Shown: piece by piece, positions 48,981 through 58,403 of the stretch
How the letters are laid out: each line of letters starts with the position of its first letter
Numbering within the stretch: the first letter of the stretch is position 1
Assembly (NCBI GenBank): GCA_947623505.1
Contig: CANQGT010000001.1
Location: 124,001 to 188,000, forward strand
Length of the DNA: 64,000 nucleotides
From: an uncultured Clostridia bacterium
GTDB taxonomy: Bacteria; Bacillota; Clostridia; Oscillospirales; Acutalibacteraceae
Reading direction: 5' to 3'
Position numbers and translations under genes: made by a program
Notes under the pieces: generated by a model
What the model was told of the DNA's origin: nothing
Seen by the model: only the letters and a program-made list of their open reading frames with translations
The model's database searches: none

Positions 48981-49658
48981 ATGATTTATGTTACGGGAGA
49001 TACGCACGGCGATATATCTTTTTTTAAAAACTCAGCGTTAAAGAAGCTGGGAGAAAAGGATTATCTTATTGTGTGCGGCGATTTCGGTTTTATCTGGAAT
49101 CCGGACGATCCCGAAGAAAAGAAAAATATGGAGATACTGAAAAGCAAAAAGTTCACCATATGTTTTGTTGACGGGGCGCACGAAAATTTCGACGTGCTTA
49201 ATTCCTACACGCCTTACAGATGGAAAGGCGGCAACACTCACAAAATAGCCGATAATATTTTTCACCTTATGAGGGGCGAAATATTCACGATTGAGGACAA
49301 ATCGTTTTTCGTTATGGGCGGAGGAGAAAGCGAGGACCGCAATATGCGCGAGGACGGCGTTTCGTGGTGGAAAGAGGAAATGCCCAACGCCGAGGAAATC
49401 AAAAACGCGGGGGACAATCTGAGCGCATCATACTATAACGTAAACTATATTCTCACTTACGAGGCTCCCGCCATAGCCAAAGACTTTTTAAAGCTGCACA
49501 CAAACAGCGTTGTGCAAATGACTCCGCTTAACACATATCTGCAAAATCTGATGAAGGACGTTGACTACTATCACTGGTATTTCGGCTCGCTTCACACCGA
49601 TATGCCGATAAGCAAAAAAATGACCGCCGTTTTCAATAATATAATAGAAATAAAATAA
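48981..49658 (+). CDS. Metallophosphoesterase (calcineurin-like)
   Basis: About 225 residues. Metal-binding motifs are in order: VTGDTHGD (GDxH), IVCGDFGF (GDxx), and FVDGAHENFD in place of GNHE. The end of the domain reads YYHWYFGSLHTD. Similar proteins are common in Firmicutes next to phage or toxin genes and as stand-alone phosphatases; the substrate is unknown. The ATG at 48981 preceded by AAGGTG is chosen over GTG at 48972. It forms an operon with the following EEP lipoprotein, 17 bases apart. Confidence 0.85.
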   Translation: MIYVTGDTHGDISFFKNSALKKLGEKDYLIVCGDFGFIWNPDDPEEKKNMEILKSKKFTICFVDGAHENFDVLNSYTPYRWKGGNTHKIADNIFHLMRGEIFTIEDKSFFVMGGGESEDRNMREDGVSWWKEEMPNAEEIKNAGDNLSASYYNVNYILTYEAPAIAKDFLKLHTNSVVQMTPLNTYLQNLMKDVDYYHWYFGSLHTDMPISKKMTAVFNNIIEIK

Positions 49659-49675
49659 AAAGGGGTAATACAGAT

Positions 49676-50557
49676 ATGAAAAAATTTTTCGCAATCGTTA
49701 TGAGCGTTTTAACCGTGGGATTACTGTTTTCCGCGTGCGCAAAGTCCGAATATACGGCGCTTTCACCCGCCGCGAACGGATATATCAGAGCGGTTTCCTA
49801 CAACTGCGCCGCGCCTTGGGGCAACGTTCTCAAGGGCACGGGCTCGGGCACAAGAGTAAAGAAATTCGCCTCTTATATTAAAGCCGTGACGCCCGATTCC
49901 ATAGGAACGCAGGAGATGAACCAAAAATGGCTTGACAAGCTTGCCTCGATAATGGGCGAGTACGATTCCTACGGCGTTAAGCGGGGCGGCGACGACAATG
50001 AGAACAAATCGGAAATGAACGCCGTTTTCTGGCTTAAAGAAAAGTACAACGCCGTTGACAAGGGCACATTTTGGCTTTCAAAAACGCCCGATACGGAAAG
50101 CAGATACGAGGGCGCGGGCTGCCACAGAATATGCACTTGGGTTGTACTTGAAAACAAAACGAGCGGTGAAAAATACATACATATGAACACCCACCTTGAC
50201 AATGCCAGCGAGGAAGCGGCTAACTACGGCGCAACAGTTATAGCCGAAAGGGCGCGTGCGCTTAAAGAAAAATACGAATGCCCCATAATCCTCACGGGCG
50301 ATTTCAATGAAACGGCCGGAATGGACGGCTACAATACAATAGCCGAATTTATGCAGGACGCACAGCAGACCGCAGCGCAGACGGAGACTAAAACGACATA
50401 TCAGGCTTGGGGAGAAGAGGATTCGGGCGTGCCGATAGACTTTATTTTCACCGATAATGGGCTGACCGTGGCTCAATACAAGGTGCTTAACGATATGTCA
50501 AACGGCTACATAAGCGACCACTACGGCATAATGGCGGACATAGACATTTCGGATTAA
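49676..50557 (+). CDS. Endonuclease/exonuclease/phosphatase-family lipoprotein
   Basis: 293 residues. A lipoprotein signal peptide ends at LLFSAC with the modified Cys21. The rest is an EEP domain: IGTQEMNQ (metal-binding Glu), HMNTHLDN, LTGDFNET and SDHYGIMADI, covering the catalytic Asp/His set. Being exported, it could act on extracellular nucleic acids or phosphate esters. Substrate not assignable. GGGG precedes the ATG. It is followed by a terminator-like hairpin at 50577-50604. Confidence 0.85.
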   Translation: MKKFFAIVMSVLTVGLLFSACAKSEYTALSPAANGYIRAVSYNCAAPWGNVLKGTGSGTRVKKFASYIKAVTPDSIGTQEMNQKWLDKLASIMGEYDSYGVKRGGDDNENKSEMNAVFWLKEKYNAVDKGTFWLSKTPDTESRYEGAGCHRICTWVVLENKTSGEKYIHMNTHLDNASEEAANYGATVIAERARALKEKYECPIILTGDFNETAGMDGYNTIAEFMQDAQQTAAQTETKTTYQAWGEEDSGVPIDFIFTDNGLTVAQYKVLNDMSNGYISDHYGIMADIDISD

Positions 50558-50576
50558 ATATTTCAAATCATATAGA

Positions 50577-50944
50577 AAAGGAGCTGTAAAAAAACAGCTC
50601 CTTTCGGCGTGTAGAAAAAGTCAAGAAAACAGATTTCTACACGCCGGCAGACCTCGAGAAACGGAACTGAATTCGCCTTTCGGCAATTCGTCGGCGTACA
50701 TAGGTACGGTAGAGTTGCCGAAAGGTGAAAGCGCCGAAAGCCGCTTGAATTCGATATTCAAGCGGCTTTCTCATTGCAGTAGCTATTAAAAATTATATAG
50801 ACTGAATTTTTGTAGATGATACCGATAACGCAAGCATATTTATTTTATCGGCGCGGTTCAGACCGCTTTATTGACAGTCTGAAAGGAGCTGTAAAAAAAC
50901 AGCTCCTTTTTTGCGAGGTTTGTAAAGTAAGCTACTTTACAGAC
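50577..50944. other. Hairpin-rich non-coding tract
   Basis: Six hairpins follow one another: 50577-50604 (AAAGGAGCTGT/ACAGCTCCTTT), 50605-50646 (13 pairs), 50674-50727 (13 pairs with CGCCTTTCGGCAA), 50736-50770 (15 perfect pairs), 50881-50909 (same AAAGGAGCTGT stem again, now with a T-tract) and 50918-50944. No gene is visible. The first and fifth are identical over about 27 bases. Confidence 0.75.
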
Positions 50945-50967
50945 TTTTGTTTTTCCTAATCTCCGCT

Positions 50968-52125
50968 TTATTTGCTTATTTCATCCGCCAGCGCTTCCAT
51001 AGCGGGCATATCGCTTTCCTTGAGCCTTGTTCTTATCGTTACGCTGTTTTGAGCAAAGGTGATATTTTTCATCTTTTCAAATTCAGCCCTCATCGTCTTC
51101 ATGGCGGACGGCGCCCAAGAGCCGTTTTCAACGAAAGCGACACGCCTGTTCTGAAACGCCTTGCTTTGAAGATGATGAATAAAATCATTCATAGGCGCGA
51201 ATACTCCCGCGTCAAAGCTTGACGACATACACAAAAGTGTGCTGTATCTGAAAGCGTCCTCAACACATTCGGCTATATCCGCCCTTGAAAGGTCGGCCGA
51301 GGCTACTTTGGGGCAACCCTTTTTCTCCAAAAGCTCTTTCATCTTCGCGGCGGCTTTCGCGGTGTTGCCGTGGATAGAGGCCCACGCGATGAAAACTCCC
51401 TCGTCTTCGGGCTGATATGATGACCAAGTGTTGTAAAGTGAAAGTACTTTACCGATGGTATCCGTAAGAATCGGGCCGTGAAGCGGGCATATCGTCTTTA
51501 TTTCAAGCCCCGCCGCTTTTTTAAGCAAAGCCTGCACCTGCGCGCCGTATTTTCCCACTATATTGAAATAGTATCTTCTCGCTTCGCAAGTCCAGTCCTC
51601 ATCTGTATCAAGCGTTCCGAATTTTCCGAAAGCGTCCGCCGAAAACAGGATTTTTTCGCTGCTTTCATACGATACCAAAACCTCCGGCCAGTGAACCATC
51701 GGCGCGGGAATGAACGAAAGCGTGTGGCTTCCGAGTTCAAGAGTATCGCCCTCGCCTTTTACGATAACGCGGTTTTCGTCAACGCTTATAAAATTAGGCA
51801 GCATCGTTTTTGCCTTCGCGCTGCAAATGAGCTTCATTTCGGGATACATATCGCATACGCTTTGCAGCACACCCGAATGATCGGGCTCAAGATGGTGGAT
51901 AACCAAATAATCGGGATTTCTGCCGGCGAGGGCTTCCTTCAGATTATTAAGCCATTCATCGGTAACTCTTTCGTCAACGGTATCCGTTATCGCAACCTTA
52001 TCGTCAAGAATAAGATAGGAATTATAGGATATTCCGTTCGGAACAACATACTGATTTTCAAATAAATCGATTTTTTTGTCGTCAACGCCGATATATTTTA
52101 CGGCATCGGAAATTTCTGTTTTCAT
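50968..52125 (-). CDS. fprA: Flavodiiron protein (A-type flavoprotein, FprA)
   Basis: About 385 residues. The N-terminal metallo-beta-lactamase-like domain carries diiron ligands HHLEPDHSG and later His/Asp (SADAFG, CPLHGPIL). The C-terminal flavodoxin domain binds FMN (SIHGNTAKAA). Such proteins reduce O2 to water or NO to N2O, protecting anaerobes. There is no fused rubredoxin. The ATG at 52125 with CGGAGGG is preferred over a start 7 codons upstream. It is next to reverse rubrerythrin and perR but separated by a terminator. Confidence 0.95.
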   Translation of the reverse strand: MKTEISDAVKYIGVDDKKIDLFENQYVVPNGISYNSYLILDDKVAITDTVDERVTDEWLNNLKEALAGRNPDYLVIHHLEPDHSGVLQSVCDMYPEMKLICSAKAKTMLPNFISVDENRVIVKGEGDTLELGSHTLSFIPAPMVHWPEVLVSYESSEKILFSADAFGKFGTLDTDEDWTCEARRYYFNIVGKYGAQVQALLKKAAGLEIKTICPLHGPILTDTIGKVLSLYNTWSSYQPEDEGVFIAWASIHGNTAKAAAKMKELLEKKGCPKVASADLSRADIAECVEDAFRYSTLLCMSSSFDAGVFAPMNDFIHHLQSKAFQNRRVAFVENGSWAPSAMKTMRAEFEKMKNITFAQNSVTIRTRLKESDMPAMEALADEISK

Positions 52126-52241
52126 ATTTATACCCTCCGAATCCATATAATATCACAAACACGCGCCTTTCGCAAACAAATAATAAAACGATTGCGCTTT
52201 TCTGTATTTTTTCCGCTTTAAGCAAAAAAATTCAAAATAAA

Positions 52242-52261
52242 GGGCGGATACGCATCCGCCC
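52242..52261 (-). terminator. Terminator after the rubrerythrin gene
   Basis: Minus-strand GGGCGGAT-GCGT-ATCCGCCC followed by TTTATTTT. It separates the perR-rubrerythrin transcript from fprA. Confidence 0.8.
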
Positions 52262-52277
52262 AAAAAAATATGTAATA

Positions 52278-52817
52278 TCAGCCGAAATATCTTTCAAGCA
52301 AGCCTTTGAAAGCCTTGCCGTGGCGGGCCTCGTCTCTTGCCATTTCGTGAACCGTGTCGTGAATGGCGTCCAATCCGGCTTCCTTGGCAAGCTTCGCAAG
52401 CTGCGTTTTGCCGAGGGTAGCCCCGTTTTCGGCGGCAACGCGCATTTCAAGATTTTTCTTCGTTGAGGGAGTGACTACCTCACCGAGCATCTCCGCAAAC
52501 TTCGCGGCGTGCTCCGCTTCCTCATAAGCCGCTTTTTCCCAGTAAAGGCCGATTTCGGGATAGCCTTCTCTGAACGCTACTCTTGCCATCGCGAGATACA
52601 TACCTACCTCGCTGCATTCGCCGTTAAAATTGTCTCTGAGTCCGCTGACGATTTCTTCGGAAACGCCTTCGGTAATGCCGACAGCGTGCTCCGCCGCCCA
52701 GGACATTTCGTTTGCGCCGTCCTCGCGCACCGCCATTTTCGCTTTGCAGACGGGGCATATTTCGATAGGTTCGTCGCTCTCATATCCGCATACGGGACAA
52801 TAATACTTCTTTGCCAT
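52278..52817 (-). CDS. rbr: Reverse rubrerythrin
   Basis: 179 residues. The rubredoxin domain is at the N-terminus (CPVCGYES and CPVCKAKM), followed by a four-helix diiron domain with [24 protein letters not shown] and DEARHGKAF. This reversed domain order is that of the clostridial reverse rubrerythrins, which act as NADH-linked peroxide reductases under PerR control. AAGGAGA precedes the ATG. It is 22 bases downstream of perR. Confidence 0.95.
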   Translation of the reverse strand: MAKKYYCPVCGYESDEPIEICPVCKAKMAVREDGANEMSWAAEHAVGITEGVSEEIVSGLRDNFNGECSEVGMYLAMARVAFREGYPEIGLYWEKAAYEEAEHAAKFAEMLGEVVTPSTKKNLEMRVAAENGATLGKTQLAKLAKEAGLDAIHDTVHEMARDEARHGKAFKGLLERYFG

Positions 52818-52839
52818 AATAAAATCTCCTTATTTTCTG

Positions 52840-53253
52840 TTATTTATTTTTACAACAGGGACAGAGTCCGCTGTAATAAACGTTTTTATGAGTTATCGAA
52901 AAGCCGCTGAGTTCCTCGGATCGCGGCATTTCGGCGCTAAAATCATAAATCCTTTTGCATTTTTCACAATAGAAATGGCCGTGCGGCTTTACGTCGGCGT
53001 CATAATGGACGCATTCTCCGTCTATAGTTACGGGAACTATCAGCCCCTTTTCGGCAAGAGCGCTTACAGCATTGTAAACCGTTGTTTTTGAAAACGCAGG
53101 ATTTTGCTTTTTTACGCTTTCATATATGCTCAAAACATTAGGGTGGGTTTTGTTTTCGCAAAGATAACCGTAAACGGCGACGCGCTGAGGGGTGGCACGG
53201 AAATTTTCTTTTCTGAATAAAGAAATTATATCCTCCGTTTTCAATTCGGTCAC
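52840..53253 (-). CDS. perR: Fur-family peroxide regulator PerR
   Basis: 137 residues. The winged-helix part includes FRATPQRVAVYGYL and FSKTTVYNAVSALAEKGLI. Zinc ligands are YCEKCKR and GLCPCC, and regulatory-site ligands include HYDADVKPHGH. In PerR, peroxide oxidises a His ligand and releases DNA. The start may be GTG at 53253 or TTG at 53244; AGGTGA favours the latter. It is co-transcribed with rbr, and a PerR box overlaps the start of transcription. Confidence 0.92.
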   Translation of the reverse strand: MTELKTEDIISLFRKENFRATPQRVAVYGYLCENKTHPNVLSIYESVKKQNPAFSKTTVYNAVSALAEKGLIVPVTIDGECVHYDADVKPHGHFYCEKCKRIYDFSAEMPRSEELSGFSITHKNVYYSGLCPCCKNK

Positions 53254-53275
53254 CTGCTTTGTAATTATTGCTATC

Positions 53276-53290
53276 TTGTAATGATTACAA
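53276..53290. promoter_or_regulatory. PerR box
   Basis: TTGTAATGATTACAA, a perfect 7-1-7 inverted repeat that differs from the Bacillus PerR consensus TTATAATnATTATAA at one base per arm. It lies just after the -10 box of the perR promoter, so PerR is expected to repress its own operon. Confidence 0.85.
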
Positions 53291-53294
53291 TTTA

Positions 53295-53322
53295 ATTATA
53301 TCGCATTTTCCGTATTTGTCAA
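53295..53322 (-). promoter_or_regulatory. Promoter of perR-rbr
   Basis: TTGACA, 16 bases, TATAAT on the minus strand. Transcription would start within or next to the PerR box. Confidence 0.8.
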
Positions 53323-53409
53323 CCGTTTTTTAACAAAAATTATCGAAAGTAAAAATCATTTTAAATGCGGGCGACGACCGAAAAACGCGTTTTCCGATAT
53401 AATCGCATA

Positions 53410-54957
53410 TCAAAATTTATAATCGGAAATTTTATATTTCAAAACAGCCGCGTTTGACGAAGAATTATCCGTTGTTGTTCCGAAAGCCACCGTAAAAACG
53501 CCGTTTGAGGGGTCTATAACAAAATCGTAAATGCTGTCCCTTCTCGGATTTTTGAAAACAAGCCTGTCACCCGAACCGTTCAGCGCTCCGCCGTCGCCGA
53601 GCTTATATATACCGTCTGCTTTCATATAATAAACGGCGCCGTTATATTCCTGAAGCGTTGAAGAGAATAAAGGATAAAACGAATTGCCGAACGCCCAGCA
53701 CGTTTTTATGCTGCGGCAGGTGTTGATTTTATAATTTTCGCTGTTGGTAAAGGCTATTTTTTCAATTAAAAATCCCACATTTTCAATTTTTGAGGCTTTT
53801 TCGCTTTCGCCGCTATGATACCAAAAGCCGTTTGAATATCTCATAAGACAGTCAAAATCGTGCCAAAAGAAATTATCATAGAATTTTGAAACCGCCGCGC
53901 CTTTGGCTTTTTGGGCGTTTACAACCCAATCGTCCGAGGCGTGGTCGTGACTGTACGCCTTTGAATCGGAAACAAGGAAATTAAGATAGCGGCCGAAACC
54001 CGAAACGGGATTGTTTATGAGATTTTTGTTCACTATCTCCGGATCGTCCCACGCGCAGTCTATATGATAATACCTGCCGTTGAGCATAACGAGATTCCAA
54101 GCGTGATTTATTTTTTGGCTTGTTATAATATAGCTTTTGAATCCCAACTTTTCCGCTACGGCGCTGAACGCCTCGGCATAACCTGTGCAAAGGGTGTTTT
54201 TAAGAATGAGCGCGCCGTAAATATTATTTTGCTCCATGGGCGTTGACGTATTATAAACTGTGTTGTCTATAATATAATCGTGGATATAAAGCAGTTTTTC
54301 CGTATCCGTTTTCATTTTGGAAGCCGCGGCGGCTATCTTATCGATTTGGGCGCTTATCTGCCTGCCGTATTCTTCGGCCCGAGAAGCGTTCATAATGTAT
54401 TTAGGAGAAAAATCGACAACGCGGGTTTCCGATTCCTTTTGCGAATACTCGTAATTCGCGCCGACATAGAAATAATCGTATTCCAATCCTATGCATGCGA
54501 TAATTTTTTTCAGCTCGTCATAACTTATGTTATAATCGTAAAGCCTGATTTTTGAGCTGTGGGAATCATATCCCTTTCTTATCGCCTCAAATACTTTAGG
54601 ATATTTCTTTTCCGTTTCGTCAAAATCAAACGTTCGGCTAACCGGATCCACGTTTTTTTGAGTAAACGAAACGGGGCTTTTCGTTACGCTCTCCGACGAA
54701 GCCGAAGTGGTGTTTTCTTTTGAAACGGCGATATTCTTTTTCGTTGTAGCGGGCTTTTTTACGGTTTCCGAAGATTTTTCCGTTTGAGCCTGCCCCGAAG
54801 AGCTTTCCCGATCAACGTAGGCGCTTGATTCCTCAAAGGCGGTCGTTCCCTTGGCAATGCTTTCGGCTCCGCCGTTGCTGAACACGATTCCTGCTACGAC
54901 CGCGGCCGTTATCCCCACCGCAGCGGCAACAGTCAAAATTACTGCGCTTTTTTTCAT
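53410..54957 (-). CDS. Membrane-anchored transglutaminase-like protein
   Basis: About 515 residues. An N-terminal signal anchor (about 5-25) is followed by a Ser/Thr/Lys-rich linker (about 30-110). A transglutaminase-like (papain-fold) domain comes next (about 200-330), with catalytic Cys in LCTGYAEAFSAVAEKLG, His in NHAWNLV and Asp in YHIDCAWDDP. The C-terminal ~180 residues have beta-strand repeats (YSNGFWYHSGE, GAVYYMKADGIYKLGDG) resembling a propeller. It probably acts outside the membrane, as peptidase or cross-linker. The ATG at 54957 with AGGAGA is chosen over an upstream extension. Confidence 0.85.
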   Translation of the reverse strand: MKKSAVILTVAAAVGITAAVVAGIVFSNGGAESIAKGTTAFEESSAYVDRESSSGQAQTEKSSETVKKPATTKKNIAVSKENTTSASSESVTKSPVSFTQKNVDPVSRTFDFDETEKKYPKVFEAIRKGYDSHSSKIRLYDYNISYDELKKIIACIGLEYDYFYVGANYEYSQKESETRVVDFSPKYIMNASRAEEYGRQISAQIDKIAAAASKMKTDTEKLLYIHDYIIDNTVYNTSTPMEQNNIYGALILKNTLCTGYAEAFSAVAEKLGFKSYIITSQKINHAWNLVMLNGRYYHIDCAWDDPEIVNKNLINNPVSGFGRYLNFLVSDSKAYSHDHASDDWVVNAQKAKGAAVSKFYDNFFWHDFDCLMRYSNGFWYHSGESEKASKIENVGFLIEKIAFTNSENYKINTCRSIKTCWAFGNSFYPLFSSTLQEYNGAVYYMKADGIYKLGDGGALNGSGDRLVFKNPRRDSIYDFVIDPSNGVFTVAFGTTTDNSSSNAAVLKYKISDYKF

Positions 54958-55077
54958 ATGATTCTCCTGTGTTTTTAAATACAAAACAGTTACATCTTGA
55001 ATTACAGTATGATTATAATATATAACACAAAGCATTTACAATAATTTTCTTATGTTAAATAAGAACAAATTGTAAAT

Positions 55078-56511
55078 TTAATTTAGCAATATGGAATTTG
55101 CCTGAGCCGGCCCGTCTATAAGCTCCCCTTTAAAGCTGTATCTTGAACCGTGGCAGGGACATTCCCACGCTTTTTCGCAGGGATTCCATTTAAGCATACA
55201 TTTCAGATGCGGGCATTTTAGCGAAACAATATGGATTTTTCCGTTTTCGTCTCTGTAAGCGCCCGCTTTTTCCCCTTTGTATTTTATAATTCCGGCCGTT
55301 CCTCTTCTTATGCTCGCGGCGGTGAGATCGGCGCCTTTAAGGTAAGCGGCGAAGCCCTTTACCGTTTCTCCGGTGTTTTTGCAGAAGTTTTTCGCCTGCG
55401 CCGTCGGAGAAAAACGGCGCGGTGAGAAAACCTCGTATTGAGAGGTATCTTTTCCTGCTATCATATCGCTTATTGCGTTTGCCGAAGCCATCGAAGAGGT
55501 CATTCCCCATTTATTAAAACCCGTAGCTATATAATAATCGGGGGAGGAGGAAAATCTGCCGATGTACGGAATACCGTCAAGAGTTATGCAGTCCTGAGCC
55601 GACCAGCGGGCGGTTTCTCTGAATTCGGGCACATAGAGCCTGCCCTTTTTCACAAGCATTTTATACGGATCGACCTCGGGCGGTTTGCCCGTTCTGTGCG
55701 CGCCGCCGCCGATTATTATCTGATCGCCGTAAGTGCGAAAAGAAAGTCCGTTTCCCGCGTCGATATACATTGAATCAAGGGAACCGTTCCATTTTGAAGA
55801 AACAACGTAGCTGCGCTCCCGACTCATTTTAAGAAAATAAAGACCGGGGAAATTCACGAAAGGATAGTTGCCGGCAAAAACAATTTTATCGGTTTTTATC
55901 CTGTATTTATCGGTAAAAACAATGCCGTCTTTGATTTTAATCACGGGCGTGTGCTCGTATATATCAAGTCCCCGCGAAACGGGTTTGAGAAATTTGAGCG
56001 GATTAAACTGAGCCTGATCTTTAAAAACAAGCGCGGCCTTTACGGAAAAAGGCAGATCTGTTTTATCGGTAATAAAGCAGTCGATACCCGCTCTTTTGGC
56101 CGCCGAAGCTTCCTTTTCTATTTCGCTTTTGTCGTGAAGCGTATATAAAACTGCGTTTTTCCTTTCAAAATCGCAGTCTATCCCCTTTTCTTTTATTATG
56201 CTTTCATAATCCCCTATCGCCTTTTGATTCGCGGCGGCATACTGCCTCGCGGCCTTCTCTCCGTAACCGCTTATTATCCTGCCGTAAACGGCGCCGTGCT
56301 GGCTCGTTATTTTCGCGGTGGTGTTTTTCGTCTGCCCGCCGCATATTACATTTGCCTCAATAACGGCGGCGGATATGCCCTTTTCTTTCAGCCTGTAAGC
56401 CGTAAGCAAACCCGCGATACCCGCGCCTATTACGACCGTGTCGGCTGTAATATCGGAGCCGAGCGATTTTCTCGGCTCAAACGAGACGCTTTTACTCCAT
56501 AATGATTCCAT
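55078..56511 (-). CDS. FAD-dependent oxidoreductase with C-terminal Rieske domain
   Basis: About 477 residues. The N-terminal DAO-type domain binds FAD through VVIGAGIAGLLTAYRLKEKG (about 20-40). The C-terminal ~90 residues are a Rieske [2Fe-2S] domain with CPHLKC and CPCHGS supplying two Cys and two His. This architecture is common in bacteria (GlpA/DadA-like plus Rieske); substrates are unknown. The ATG at 56511 with AAGGAAGA is preferred over a TTG six codons upstream. It is divergent from a GPH permease. Confidence 0.92.
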   Translation of the reverse strand: MESLWSKSVSFEPRKSLGSDITADTVVIGAGIAGLLTAYRLKEKGISAAVIEANVICGGQTKNTTAKITSQHGAVYGRIISGYGEKAARQYAAANQKAIGDYESIIKEKGIDCDFERKNAVLYTLHDKSEIEKEASAAKRAGIDCFITDKTDLPFSVKAALVFKDQAQFNPLKFLKPVSRGLDIYEHTPVIKIKDGIVFTDKYRIKTDKIVFAGNYPFVNFPGLYFLKMSRERSYVVSSKWNGSLDSMYIDAGNGLSFRTYGDQIIIGGGAHRTGKPPEVDPYKMLVKKGRLYVPEFRETARWSAQDCITLDGIPYIGRFSSSPDYYIATGFNKWGMTSSMASANAISDMIAGKDTSQYEVFSPRRFSPTAQAKNFCKNTGETVKGFAAYLKGADLTAASIRRGTAGIIKYKGEKAGAYRDENGKIHIVSLKCPHLKCMLKWNPCEKAWECPCHGSRYSFKGELIDGPAQANSILLN

Positions 56512-56601
56512 ATTTTTCTTCCTTTTCAATTAATTTTCCGTAACCGACTATCTTTTAGATTTTGCAGAAAAGAAGAATTTAAACAAGTTAATATTATGCA
56601 G

Positions 56602-56630
56602 TTGAATTTTGCCGAGAAAAAGATTATACT
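56602..56630 (+). promoter_or_regulatory. Promoter of the second GPH permease
   Basis: TTGAAT, 17 bases, TATACT on the plus strand, about 43 bases upstream of the start codon. Confidence 0.6.
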
Positions 56631-56672
56631 TAATTTAAAGAATATTTTAATTCTTAGAAGGGGTAAAAAAAT

Positions 56673-58202
56673 ATGTCAACTAAAAAAACTTCGGCAAAAG
56701 ACGCCGGAATTAAAAAATCCGGCTCTTTGCCCGTGGGGAAATACGTCTCCGCAAAAGAATGGATGGCCTATTCAATAGGCGCCCTCGGTCAGGGTATGGT
56801 TTACGCCATTATGAGCTCTTACATATCCGACTTTTATCTGACCGTGCTGAAACTCGCGCCGATTTTCGTTTTGGTGCTTATGCTTTTGGCGAGGATTTGG
56901 GACGCAGTCAACGATCCGATGATGGGTTATATTGCCGACAGTTGCAATTTTAAGGGCGGTAAAATGAAGCCGTATCTTATCTACACGCCCATTCCCATTG
57001 CGATTTTGACAATTCTGTTATTCTACGCGCCGAATCTTTCGGGCGGCAATCTTATGATTTACGCCGCCGTAACATATGTTGCGTGGGGTATGATCTACAC
57101 GGCTTCCGACGTTCCGTTTTGGAGCCTTCCGAATCTTATGACTCCGAATCCCGACGAGCGCGGCGATATTATAAGCAAAGCCAAAACCGCTAACGGAGTC
57201 GGCTCCGCCGTGCCTATGGCAATATTTATGGCGCTCGGGTTCATTCTTCCGAAATTCAATCTTTCCGGCGTTGAGCTTGAAAAAACAAAATATATGACGA
57301 TAGCCTTAATAAGCGCGATAATCGGCAACATACTTTTCGTTCGTGTTTATTTCAAAACGAAAGAGCGCGTCAACGTTCCTACGATGCCGAAGCGTGAAAA
57401 AGGCCAGCCCGGCGCTCTCAAGCTGTTGTTCACCTGCAAGCCGCTGTTGCTGACCGCTCTTGCCGGAGTTCTTGCCGCGGCAAGATATATGTATCAGGCG
57501 GGCGCCATCCACGTTGCGAGATACAGCTTTTATATCGGAAAAGACCTCACGGGGCTCACCGCGGCCGAAAAAGAGGCGGCGCTTCAGTCCAATATCAGCA
57601 CCGTATCGACCGTATTCTCAGTGGCAACCGCCATAGGAATGTTCGGCACAATGCTGATAATGCCTCTGCTTTTCAAAAAGTTTAACTACAAACAGATAAT
57701 AATCGCAAGCTCCGTGCTCGGTTTCTGCGCATCTCTTGCCATTTGGTTTATCGGATACGATCATTTTTGGGCGTGCGTGCCGTTTCTCGCCCTGTCCTGC
57801 GTTCCGTGCGGCGCAATCAACATCTGCATAGGCACTATGGTCGGCGACTGCCTTGACTATATGGAATGGAAAACGGGAGCAAGACTTACGGGAATGGGAA
57901 GCGCCGTTCAGAGCTTTGTAAACAAGCTCGGAAACGCAATTTCCACTTCATTTATAGTCCTTATGTATATCATTGTAAATCTTGACGTTGCCAGCATAGA
58001 TTCCGCGGTTACGGCAAATCCTCTTGAAATGAGCGAAACTATAAGAACGGGAATGTTCTGCCTTGTATCGCTTATCCCCGGAATATCGCTTTTAATAAGC
58101 ACGATACCCGTTTTCTTCTACGACCTTGTCGGAGAGAAAAAGGAAAGAATAACAAGAGAGCTTGAAGAGCAGCGTAAGGAAAGAGGAATAGTAATAGAGT
58201 AA
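56673..58202 (+). CDS. GPH-family sugar:cation symporter (MFS)
   Basis: 509 residues, 12 membrane helices. ARIWDAVNDPMMGYIADSC and VGDCLDYMEWKTGARLTGM are the GPH signatures, as in the permease at 1978-3453, from which it clearly differs in sequence. It would import a glycoside with a cation. No glycosidase gene is adjacent, so the substrate cannot be guessed. GAAGGGG precedes the ATG. A terminator follows at 58325-58358. Confidence 0.9.
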   Translation: MSTKKTSAKDAGIKKSGSLPVGKYVSAKEWMAYSIGALGQGMVYAIMSSYISDFYLTVLKLAPIFVLVLMLLARIWDAVNDPMMGYIADSCNFKGGKMKPYLIYTPIPIAILTILLFYAPNLSGGNLMIYAAVTYVAWGMIYTASDVPFWSLPNLMTPNPDERGDIISKAKTANGVGSAVPMAIFMALGFILPKFNLSGVELEKTKYMTIALISAIIGNILFVRVYFKTKERVNVPTMPKREKGQPGALKLLFTCKPLLLTALAGVLAAARYMYQAGAIHVARYSFYIGKDLTGLTAAEKEAALQSNISTVSTVFSVATAIGMFGTMLIMPLLFKKFNYKQIIIASSVLGFCASLAIWFIGYDHFWACVPFLALSCVPCGAINICIGTMVGDCLDYMEWKTGARLTGMGSAVQSFVNKLGNAISTSFIVLMYIIVNLDVASIDSAVTANPLEMSETIRTGMFCLVSLIPGISLLISTIPVFFYDLVGEKKERITRELEEQRKERGIVIE

Positions 58203-58324
58203 CCGGCGGAAAAACGGCTTGATAAGATACGAAAGCCGCAGCATTTATAAAATCGAACGGCCTCCGAAATTGTAATTCCCGTTTCGTTTGCAGGCTCGGC
58301 AAAAAAAACACATTTTAAAATAAA

Positions 58325-58358
58325 TACGGCACAGCGCCAAAAGGCGTTGTGCCGTATT
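58325..58358. terminator. Bidirectional terminator between GPH permease and VanY genes
   Basis: TACGGCACAGCGCC-AAAA-GGCGTTGTGCCGTA with one mismatch, flanked by AAA and TTT, placed between two convergent genes. Confidence 0.75.
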
Positions 58359-58403
58359 TAATTATATATAATTCCGCCAAACGATTTTGAAATCGCAATA
58401 CTT

